From NCBI RefSeq assembly GCF_008042045.1, contig NZ_RDBP01000012.1:2229314-2263797 (forward strand): a stretch of 34,484 nucleotides of DNA. Reading direction: 5' to 3'. A model generated the notes under the pieces. It had not been told where the DNA came from. It did not search any database and worked only from the letters and a program-made list of their open reading frames with translations. Positions 25,492 through 32,557 of the stretch are shown here, in pieces. Numbering within the stretch: position 1 is the stretch's first letter; each line of letters starts with the position of its first letter. Made by a program: the position numbers and the translations under genes. This stretch comes from Streptomyces sp. T39 (GTDB taxonomy: Bacteria > Actinomycetota > Actinomycetes > Streptomycetales > Streptomycetaceae).

Positions 25492-25518
25492 GGAACGCAA
25501 TCCTCCGCCCCTATCGTC
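25492..25518 (+). promoter_or_regulatory. Candidate ECF-type promoter before the glycosyltransferase operon
   Basis: GGAAC (25492-25496) and GTC (25516-25518) are separated by 19 bases. The boxes resemble those of the cell-envelope sigma factor SigE of Streptomyces, but my recollection of its preferred spacing is not secure. Transcription would start near 25525, about 108 bases before the GTG at 25633. Two short motifs are weak evidence. Confidence 0.28.
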
Positions 25519-25584
25519 CTGAACGACCCGCAGTTGACGCGCGTACTGGGGAGTGCGCGCGTGGGGGAAGTCGTGCGCGCCGGA

Positions 25585-25635
25585 GGCCAAGGGGGGTCCT
25601 TGCCGCGGCGCGCAGGGGGCCAAGGGGGGCTCGTG
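25585..25635 (+). promoter_or_regulatory. Duplicated ribosome-binding region with two in-frame starts
   Basis: GGCCAAGGGGGG occurs at 25585-25596 and again, exactly 33 bases later, at 25618-25629. Each copy precedes an in-frame start at similar distance: TTG at 25600 and GTG at 25633. The longer product would add 11 residues (LPRRAGGQGGL) before the membrane segment. The GTG start is preferred because it leads directly into the hydrophobic N-terminus. Confidence 0.5.
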
Positions 25636-26904
25636 CTCATATCGGTGATCGTTGTCGCCATTTCCATGGCGCTGTTCTGGATGGCCGCGTTCACGCTCTG
25701 GTGGCAGATGCACGCCTGGCGTACGCCCGAGACACTGGCGTCCACCCGCTTCGACCGGCCGGACGGCGCCACCGGACTCTCGTTCTCGCTGCTCCTGCCC
25801 GCCCGCCACGAGCAGGCGGTGCTGGAGCACACCGTCGAGCGGCTGCTGGAATCCAGCCACGCCAACTTCGAGATCATCGTCATCGTCGGCCACGACGACC
25901 CGGAGACCGCCGCGTGCGCCGAGCGCGCGGCGGCCCGCGACCCGGTCAGAGTGAGGGTCGTCACCGACCACCACGAGAAGAAGAACAAGCCGAAGGCCCT
26001 CAACACGGCGCTCCCGTACTGCCGCGGTGACATCGTCGGCGTCTTCGACGCCGAGGACCAGGTGCACCCCGAGCTCCTGACCCATGTCGACCACGCCTTC
26101 ACCTCAACCGGCGCGGACGTCGTCCAGGGCGGCGTGCAGCTGATCAACTTCCACTCCAGCTGGTACAGCCTGCGCAACTGCCTGGAGTACTTCTTCTACT
26201 TCCGCAGCCGGCTCCACCTGCACGCGCAGAAAGGGTTCATCCCGCTCGGCGGGAACACCGTCTTCGTGCGCACCACGGTGCTGCGCGAGGCCGACGGCTG
26301 GGACCCGAACTGCCTCGCCGAGGACTGCGACCTGGGCGTGCGCCTCTCCTCCGTCGGCAAGAAGGTCGTCGTCGCGTACGACAGCGACATGGTCACCCGC
26401 GAGGAGACCCCCGGCACCCTGATGAGCCTGCTCAAGCAGCGCACCCGCTGGAACCAGGGCTTCCTCCAGGTCTACCGGAAGAAGGACTGGAAGCAGCTCC
26501 CGGGCCGCGGCCAGCGGATGCTCGCCCGCTACACGCTGATGACCCCGTTCCTCCAGGCGTTCTCCGGCGTGATCATCCCGCTCAACGTGGGGATCGCCCT
26601 CTTCCTCGACGTACCCGCCGCCATCGCCATCGTGACGTTCCTGCCGCTGATCACGGCCATGGTCACGTTCGTCTTCGAGGTGGTCGGGCTGCACGACTTC
26701 GGGGTGCAGTACGGCCTGCGGGTCCGCTTCGTCCACTACGTGAAGCTGATCGTCGGCGGCCCGTTCTACCAGATGCTGCTCGCCGGCGCCGCCGTGCGCG
26801 CGGTCTGGCGGGAGTACCGGGGCCGCAACGAGTGGGAGCTGACGAGCCACGTCGGCGCGCACCTCACCGACCGCACCGAGTCCAGAGAGGACGCCCGCCG
26901 GTGA
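25633..26904 (+). CDS. Processive-type family 2 membrane glycosyltransferase
   Basis: A 423-aa membrane enzyme predicted to polymerise a sugar nucleotide into a glycan at the cytoplasmic face. It has an N-terminal span (VIVVAISMALFWMAAFTLW), a GT-A domain, and two or three C-terminal spans around PLNVGIALFLDVPAAIAIV and FLPLITAMVTFVFEVVGL. Motifs typical of processive synthases (cellulose, chitin, hyaluronan types) are present: SLLLPARHEQ, FDAEDQ (D139, D142), the acceptor-site LAEDCD (D231), and QxxRW as QRTRW (Q269, R272, W273). It is much shorter than CslA (about 650 aa, from memory) and lacks its extra spans. The next gene starts inside its stop codon (GTGA). The sugar specificity cannot be predicted. 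Confidence 0.88.
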   Translation: MLISVIVVAISMALFWMAAFTLWWQMHAWRTPETLASTRFDRPDGATGLSFSLLLPARHEQAVLEHTVERLLESSHANFEIIVIVGHDDPETAACAERAAARDPVRVRVVTDHHEKKNKPKALNTALPYCRGDIVGVFDAEDQVHPELLTHVDHAFTSTGADVVQGGVQLINFHSSWYSLRNCLEYFFYFRSRLHLHAQKGFIPLGGNTVFVRTTVLREADGWDPNCLAEDCDLGVRLSSVGKKVVVAYDSDMVTREETPGTLMSLLKQRTRWNQGFLQVYRKKDWKQLPGRGQRMLARYTLMTPFLQAFSGVIIPLNVGIALFLDVPAAIAIVTFLPLITAMVTFVFEVVGLHDFGVQYGLRVRFVHYVKLIVGGPFYQMLLAGAAVRAVWREYRGRNEWELTSHVGAHLTDRTESREDARR

Positions 26905-28580
26905 CCACCACCCTTCCTCCCGTTCCGGAGACCACCGGGACGGGCAGCGGCTCCACCCTGTCCGTCTCCATTCCCGCCCAGCGGACCCGCGGCCCCGTCA
27001 CCCCGCCCGGATTCGTCCGGCCCGTCGTGCGCTTCCGGCACTCCCGGCCCGATCTGCTGCTCTGCGGCGTGCTGCTGTGCCTGATCGTGGTCGTGCAGGG
27101 CTGGAACATCACCGACTTCCCGACCCTCAGCGACGACGAGGGCACCTACCTCGCCCAGGCGTGGGCCGTCCAGCAGGGCGAGGGGCTCGCCCACTACACC
27201 TACTGGTACGACCACCCGCCGCTCGGCTGGATCCAGATCGCCTTCCTGACCTGGATCCCGTCGCTGATCGCGCCCGAGACGATGACCGTCGCCACCATGC
27301 GCTTCGCGATGCTCGCCGTCGGCGCGGTGTGCGCGGTGCTGGTGTACGTGCTGGCGCGGCGGCTGTTCCTGCCGCGCTGGGCGGCGGGGCTCGCGATGGC
27401 GCTGTTCGGGCTCTCACCGCTGTCGGTGGTGCTCCAGCGACAGCTGTTCCTGGACAATCTCGCGGTCATGTGGATGCTGCTGGCGTTCTGCCTGGCCGCG
27501 TCCCCGAACCGGCATCTGTGGCACCACTTCGCCGCCGGACTGGCGGCGGCCGTCTCCGTGCTGACCAAGGAGACGATGCTGCTGGTGCTGCCCGCCCTGC
27601 TGGTGACGATGTGGCGCCACAGCCACCGCGACACCCGCAAGTTCGCGGTGACGGGCGCGATCACGGCCTGTGTGCTGATCGGCCTGTCGTACCCGCTGTA
27701 CGCGCTGCTGAAGAGCGAGCTGTTCCCCGGACCCGGCCATGTGTCCCTGATCGACGGCATCGCCTACCAGATGAGCCGCCCCGGCTCCGGCTTCATCCTC
27801 GACGCCGGCTCCGGCTCCCACGGTGTCCTGCGGTCCTGGCTCTACTACGACACCGTGCTGCCCGTCGGGGGCCTGGCCGGCGCGGCGCTGCTGCTGCTGA
27901 CCCTGCGCTGGTCGGTCACCGCCCGCGCGCTGGCCGGGCCGGCGCTGGTCGTCGCCATCCTCGCGGTCGTCGCGATGCGCCCCTCCGGCTACCTCCCCGC
28001 GATGTACGTGATCCAGGCACTGCCCTTCCTCGCGCTGGTGCTGGCCGGCGGCGCGGCGAGCGTGGCGCACGCGGTGCTGCGGCGTCCGGTCCGGCGGGCG
28101 GCCGTGCCGCGCACGGAACGCCGGATCCGGCTCGGCGCCGCCGCGCTGCTCGCCGTCGTCTCCGTCGGCTTCGTCACGCCGAACTGGTACGAGGGCAACC
28201 GCGACGCGCTCACCGTCGACGCCAACGCGCCCTACCGGGCCGCCGCCGCGTGGATGCAGAACGAGGTCGACGACCCGGCGAACACCCGGGTCCTCGTCGA
28301 CGACGCCCTCTGGCTGGATCTGGTGCACGACGGTTTCACCCCCGGCACCGGGGTCATCTGGTTCTACAAGGCCGACCTCGACCCCGCCGTCACCAAAACC
28401 CTCCCGCGCGGCTGGCGGGACATCGACTACGTCGTCTCGTCGCCGACCGTGCGCCGTGACGCCGTCGACCTGCCGAACGTCAAGGCCGCCCTGGAGCACT
28501 CGAAGCCGGTCGCCGTCTTCGGCACGGGCGAGGACCGTGTCGAGATCCGCCGGATCAGCCCCGCCGGAGGTGAGCGGTGA
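26901..28580 (+). CDS. GT39/PMT-like polytopic glycosyltransferase
   Basis: A 559-aa integral membrane protein of the PMT/ArnT-like superfamily, which uses polyprenyl-phosphate sugars on the outer face of the membrane. A cytoplasmic Thr/Pro-rich N-terminus is followed by the first span (LLLCGVLLCLIVVVQGW) and the first outer loop with the acidic catalytic-type motif SDDEGTYLAQAW (D78, D79, E80). Further family-like segments are HYTYWYDHPPLGW and RQLFLDNLAVMWMLLA. About ten to twelve spans are seen, then an outer C-terminal domain from about residue 430 (NAPYRAAAAWMQNEVDD, DYVVSSPTVRRD). The GTG start overlaps the upstream stop by 4 bases and its own stop overlaps the next start by 4, so the three genes form a coupled operon. 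It probably uses the lipid-linked sugar made by the next gene product. Confidence 0.87.
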   Translation: MTTTLPPVPETTGTGSGSTLSVSIPAQRTRGPVTPPGFVRPVVRFRHSRPDLLLCGVLLCLIVVVQGWNITDFPTLSDDEGTYLAQAWAVQQGEGLAHYTYWYDHPPLGWIQIAFLTWIPSLIAPETMTVATMRFAMLAVGAVCAVLVYVLARRLFLPRWAAGLAMALFGLSPLSVVLQRQLFLDNLAVMWMLLAFCLAASPNRHLWHHFAAGLAAAVSVLTKETMLLVLPALLVTMWRHSHRDTRKFAVTGAITACVLIGLSYPLYALLKSELFPGPGHVSLIDGIAYQMSRPGSGFILDAGSGSHGVLRSWLYYDTVLPVGGLAGAALLLLTLRWSVTARALAGPALVVAILAVVAMRPSGYLPAMYVIQALPFLALVLAGGAASVAHAVLRRPVRRAAVPRTERRIRLGAAALLAVVSVGFVTPNWYEGNRDALTVDANAPYRAAAAWMQNEVDDPANTRVLVDDALWLDLVHDGFTPGTGVIWFYKADLDPAVTKTLPRGWRDIDYVVSSPTVRRDAVDLPNVKAALEHSKPVAVFGTGEDRVEIRRISPAGGER

Positions 28581-29803
28581 CCACTCCCCGTACGGGCGCC
28601 GAGGAACTCGGCGACCCCGGCCTGAGCGCTGCCCAGATCGCCGAACCGGGCGCCGTCACCGTCGTCGTCCCGACCTTCAACGAGTCCGCCAACATCCGCG
28701 AACTGCTGCGCCGCCTCACCGAGTCGGTGCCCCCACGGCTGCCGTGCGAGATCCTCTTCGTCGACGACTCGACCGACGACACCCCCGACGTCATCCGCGA
28801 CGCCGCCCAGGACTGCCCCTTCCCCGTCGCCGTGGTCCACCGCGAGGACCCCGTCGGCGGACTCGGGGGCGCGGTGGTCGAGGGGATCCGGCGGGCCGGG
28901 TCCGAGTGGATCGTCGTCATGGACGCCGACCTCCAGCATCCGCCCGCGCTCGTGCCGGAGCTGGTGGCCGCCGGCGAACGGGACCGTGCCGACCTGGTGG
29001 TGGCCAGCCGCTACATCCGCGGCGGCAGCCGCGAGGGCCTGGCCGGCGGCTACCGCATCGCGGTCTCCCGGGGCGCCACCTGGCTGACGAAAGGGCTCTT
29101 CCCCCGCCGGCTGCGCGGCATCAGCGACCCGATGAGCGGCTTCTTCGCCATCCGGCGCAGCGTGGTGAGCGCCGACGCGCTGAAGCCCCTGGGCTACAAG
29201 ATCCTGCTGGAACTGGCCGTGCGCTGCCGCCCCGAGACGGTGACGGAGGTGCCGTTCGTCTTCCAGGACCGCTTCGCCGGCGAGTCCAAGTCGACGGCCA
29301 AGGAGGGCATGCGGTTCCTCTCGCACCTCACCGGGCTGCGCACGGCGTCGGCGGCCGCGCGGATGGTCGCCTTCGGCCTCATCGGGCTGACCGGCTTCGT
29401 GCCGAACCTGGTCGCGCTCCACCTGTTCACCGGTGGCGGGATGCACTACCTCCCGGCGGAGATCGTGGCCAACCAGTTCGGCGTGCTGTGGAACTTCCTG
29501 CTGATCGAGACGCTGCTCTTCCGCGACCGGCGCCACCACCGGCACTGGGCGGACCGGTTCGGCCGGTTCGCGCTGCTGGCCAACGCCGATCTGCTGCTGC
29601 GCATCCCGCTCATCGCCCTGTTCGTGGCCCAGCTGGGGATGACCGTGCTGCCCGCCACCGCGCTCGCGCTGCTGACCACGTTCGTCGTGCGCTTCGCGGC
29701 CACCGAGGCCCTCGTCTACCTCCCGGGCCGCGGGCGCGCCCGCGGCCGCGCCGCCCGTACGGAGCGGGCCGGGGCCCCGGTCGTACCGGACCCGGTGCCG
29801 TAG
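28577..29803 (+). CDS. Polyprenyl-phosphate glycosyltransferase (DPM1-like GT2) fused to a GtrA domain
   Basis: A 408-aa two-domain protein. Residues about 25-260 form a dolichol-phosphate-mannose-synthase-like GT2: VVVPTFNESANIRELL, FVDDSTDDTPDV, the metal-binding MDADLQHPP, and DPMSGFFAIRR. From about residue 265 a GtrA-like domain of four spans follows (VAFGLIGLTGFVPNLVAL, FGVLWNFLLIETLLF, LLLRIPLIALFVAQLG, LALLTTFVVRFAATEALVY). Such fusions load a sugar onto polyprenyl phosphate and help flip it across the membrane. Its partner is most likely the PMT-like enzyme encoded directly upstream. The GTG start overlaps the upstream stop (GTGA). The sugar (mannose, glucose or another) is unknown. 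Confidence 0.9.
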   Translation: MTTPRTGAEELGDPGLSAAQIAEPGAVTVVVPTFNESANIRELLRRLTESVPPRLPCEILFVDDSTDDTPDVIRDAAQDCPFPVAVVHREDPVGGLGGAVVEGIRRAGSEWIVVMDADLQHPPALVPELVAAGERDRADLVVASRYIRGGSREGLAGGYRIAVSRGATWLTKGLFPRRLRGISDPMSGFFAIRRSVVSADALKPLGYKILLELAVRCRPETVTEVPFVFQDRFAGESKSTAKEGMRFLSHLTGLRTASAAARMVAFGLIGLTGFVPNLVALHLFTGGGMHYLPAEIVANQFGVLWNFLLIETLLFRDRRHHRHWADRFGRFALLANADLLLRIPLIALFVAQLGMTVLPATALALLTTFVVRFAATEALVYLPGRGRARGRAARTERAGAPVVPDPVP

Positions 29804-29853
29804 GCCGGCCGCCGGAGCACCCGGGCAGGTGCGCGACCCGGCCCCAGTAAGGA

Positions 29854-29882
29854 CGGCCCCGGCCCCTTGGGAACCGGGGCCG
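29854..29882 (+). terminator. Hairpin between the glycosyltransferase operon and the oxidase gene
   Basis: A 9-bp perfect stem (CGGCCCCGG/CCGGGGCCG) with an 11-base loop lies in the 137-base gap. It could end the operon or, being only 59 bases before the oxidase start, attenuate read-through into it. Confidence 0.45.
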
Positions 29883-29940
29883 GGAGAGCGCGGCGGTCTC
29901 CGGCCGCCGGCGCCGTCACCCGCACGAAAGGGAACCGCCC

Positions 29941-32391
29941 ATGTCACCACCGCTGAGGAACCCGCTGCGCCGCAGACGGCGGACCGCGCTGCTCGCCGTC
30001 GCCACCATGACCACGGCGCTGCTGATATCGGCCCCGCAGTCGGCCCAGGCCGGCCCGCCGAACCTGATCAGCAACCCCGGCTTCGAGACCGCCGGCACGG
30101 GCCAGATGCCCGCCTGCTGGTCCCAGTCCGGCTGGGGCGACAACGACTACTCCTTCACGACCGTCGCCGACGCCCACTCGGGCACCAAGGCCATGAAGGT
30201 CTCGCTCACCCGCCGCGTCGACGGCGACCGCAAGGCGCTGATCACGGAGAACACCGCGTGCGCGCCGACCGTGACGCCGGAGCGGCAGTACGACCTCTCC
30301 CTCTGGTACAAGTCCACGACACCCGACGTGTCGGTCACCCTCTTCCGGCGCGACACCACGGCCGGCTGGCAGTACTGGACGGACCTCAAGACCCTGGACG
30401 TCAGCGCCGGTTACGTCCGCGCCGAGGTCCGCACCCCGGCCGTGCCCCCGGGCACCGACAGGATCGCCTGGGGCGTGTCGGTCTACGGCACCGGATCCGT
30501 CACCACCGACGACTACGTGATGGAGGAGGTGTCCGTCCCCGCGCCCGAGCCGCAGTGCACCGGCACCCCGCAGGAGTGCCTGAAGGGCCGCTGGGACGTG
30601 CTCCCGGTGCAGAACCCGGTGCGCTCCATGCACTCGGTCGTGATGCACAACGGCAAGGTGCTGGTGATCGCGGGCTCCGGAAACGACGAGTCGCTCTTCG
30701 AGGCCGGCACCTTCACCTCGGCGGTCTACGACCCCGAGAACGGCACCTTCCGCACGATCCCGACGCCGGTCGACATGTTCTGCGCGGGCCATGTGCAGCT
30801 GCAGGACGGCCGGATCCTCATCATGTCCGGCAACAAGGGCTACCCGTCCGCGGACGGCACCATCGGCTACCAGGGCCTGAAGGACTCGTTCCTCTTCGAC
30901 CCGGAGACCGAGAGCTACATCCGGACCAACGACATGAACGGCGGCCACTGGTACCCGTCGGCGACCGTCCTCGGCAACGGGGACGTCATCTCCTTCGGCG
31001 GTCTGAAGGAGGACTCCACCGGCAACGTCACCGCCGAGAGATTCTCCGCGGCGCAGAACAGATGGCTGCCCATGAACGAGGTCAACCAGACCTGGTCGTA
31101 CTGGGGCCTGTACCCGGCGATGATCCTGATGCAGGACGGCCGGCTCTTCTACTCCGGCAGCCACACCTTCGGCAACGGCACCCCGGGCACCGGCGCCTCG
31201 ATCTACGACTACGACGCCAACACGATCACCGACGTCCCCGGCCTCCAGGCGAAGGACGAACGCGACGAGTCGGCGAGCGTGCTGCTGCCGCCCGCCCAGG
31301 ACCAGCGTGTGCTGACCATCGGCGGCGGCAACAACGAGACCAACCCCGTCGCCAACCGCTACACCGACATCATCGACCTCAAACAGCCCGACCCGGCCTA
31401 TGTGCACGGCCCGCTGCTGCCGCAGGGCGAGGTCGACCAGGGACAGGGCCGCCGGCCGCAGACGGGCGCCGAGGGCAAGATGTACGTCTCCGCCGTCCTG
31501 CTCCCGGACGGCAAGGTCTTCGAGACCGGCGGCGCGCTCCACGACCGGGCCGACCCGGTGTACGAGGCGTCGTTCTTCGACCCGGTGACCGACACCTACG
31601 AGCCGGGCCTCGCCACCGACCCGGTCCCGCGGGGCTACCACTCGTCGTCGTTCCTGCTGCCCGACGGCCGGGTGATGTCCGTCGGCGACAACCCGGGCAA
31701 CGGCACCTACAACCACAACGTGTCGGTCTACACGCCGCCGTACCTGCTGAAGGGCGCCCGGCCGCGGATCACCTCGGTCATCGACGGGGAGTGGACCTAC
31801 GGCGACACCCAGCGGATCACGGTCGACCGGCCGATCGCGAAGGCCGAGCTGATCCGCCCGGCCGCCGTGACCCACTCCTCCGACCCCAACCAGCGGTTCG
31901 TCGACCTGCCGCTGAGCGTCGACGGCAACAACGTCGACCTCAACGTCACCAGCAACCCGAACCTGGCGCCGCCCGGCTGGTACATGCTCTTCGCGGTCGA
32001 CGCCAACGGCGTCCCGTCCGTGGCCGAGTGGGTCCGGCTGAGTGGTCCGGCGGCCATGGCCCGCTCGACGGCGGAGCACCACGCGCCGTCGGCGCATGTG
32101 CACGAGTTCGCCGACGACCTGGCCGGGGAACCCAGGAAGAGGCTGAAGAAGCGGGGTTCGGTGCCGGTCGACCCGCAGATCGCCGGCTGCGACCGCCACT
32201 ACGGCAGCGCGGGCGTCTGCGTGCCGACGGTGTTCCCGAAGTCCGTGAAGCCGACGACGGCGGCCCGATGCCGGTGGCTGGCCGACCACGACTACGGCCG
32301 CCTGCGGGTCAACGGCGGCGACGACCCGCTGCGGCTCGACCCCGACCGCGACGGCACGGCCTGCGGAAAGGGGGACCTGCGCAGGCGGTGA
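29941..32391 (+). CDS. Secreted galactose-oxidase-like copper radical oxidase with C-terminal Excalibur-type motif
   Basis: An 816-aa exported enzyme expected to oxidise a primary alcohol of a sugar to an aldehyde, giving H2O2. It has an N-terminal signal sequence (RRRRR, then TALLAVATMTTALLISA, cut near AQA), a carbohydrate-binding-like jelly-roll (NLISNPGFETAG, about residues 40-195), a kelch propeller, and a DUF1929-type C-terminal domain (GWYMLFAVDANGVPS). By motif comparison with galactose oxidase the active-site set is complete: Cys281 (DMFCAGH) and Tyr338 (HWYPSA) for the thioether cofactor, axial Tyr566 and ligand His567 (GYHSSS), and ligand His592 (YNHNV). Unusually, an extra tail ends in an Excalibur-like calcium motif (DPDRDGTACGKG). 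It is longer than GlxA (about 645 aa, from memory). ATG at 29941 has AAAGGGA upstream. It follows the glycosyltransferase operon in the same direction. Confidence 0.88.
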   Translation: MSPPLRNPLRRRRRTALLAVATMTTALLISAPQSAQAGPPNLISNPGFETAGTGQMPACWSQSGWGDNDYSFTTVADAHSGTKAMKVSLTRRVDGDRKALITENTACAPTVTPERQYDLSLWYKSTTPDVSVTLFRRDTTAGWQYWTDLKTLDVSAGYVRAEVRTPAVPPGTDRIAWGVSVYGTGSVTTDDYVMEEVSVPAPEPQCTGTPQECLKGRWDVLPVQNPVRSMHSVVMHNGKVLVIAGSGNDESLFEAGTFTSAVYDPENGTFRTIPTPVDMFCAGHVQLQDGRILIMSGNKGYPSADGTIGYQGLKDSFLFDPETESYIRTNDMNGGHWYPSATVLGNGDVISFGGLKEDSTGNVTAERFSAAQNRWLPMNEVNQTWSYWGLYPAMILMQDGRLFYSGSHTFGNGTPGTGASIYDYDANTITDVPGLQAKDERDESASVLLPPAQDQRVLTIGGGNNETNPVANRYTDIIDLKQPDPAYVHGPLLPQGEVDQGQGRRPQTGAEGKMYVSAVLLPDGKVFETGGALHDRADPVYEASFFDPVTDTYEPGLATDPVPRGYHSSSFLLPDGRVMSVGDNPGNGTYNHNVSVYTPPYLLKGARPRITSVIDGEWTYGDTQRITVDRPIAKAELIRPAAVTHSSDPNQRFVDLPLSVDGNNVDLNVTSNPNLAPPGWYMLFAVDANGVPSVAEWVRLSGPAAMARSTAEHHAPSAHVHEFADDLAGEPRKRLKKRGSVPVDPQIAGCDRHYGSAGVCVPTVFPKSVKPTTAARCRWLADHDYGRLRVNGGDDPLRLDPDRDGTACGKGDLRRR

Positions 32392-32418
32392 CCGCCCGTC
32401 CGTGAACCGGACGCGGCC

Positions 32419-32454
32419 GGGCCGGTCCGCCCCCGAGGGGGTGCGGGCCGGCCC
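32419..32454. terminator. Hairpin terminator between the oxidase gene and the convergent solute-binding protein gene
   Basis: A 16-pair stem (32419-32434 with 32438-32454), including one G-T wobble and one bulged T, closes on a 3-base loop 28 bases after the oxidase stop. Its position between convergent genes suggests use from both sides. Confidence 0.6.
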
Positions 32455-32460
32455 GGCGCC

Positions 32461-32557
32461 GTCAGGAGCCGCAGCCTGCCGGACGCCGGTCGGGAGCCGC
32501 AGCCTGCCGGACGCCGGTCGGGAGCCGCAGCCGTGCCGGACGCCGGTCAGGAGCCGC
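32461..32557. repeat. 28-bp tandem repeat, three and a half copies
   Basis: Copies start at 32461, 32489, 32517 and 32546. Copies 1 and 2 are 28 bases and differ at one position; copy 3 has one inserted base; copy 4 matches for 12 bases and includes the stop codon and last codons of the solute-binding protein gene on the opposite strand. The array looks like a local duplication that grew outward from the 3' end of that gene. Confidence 0.85.
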
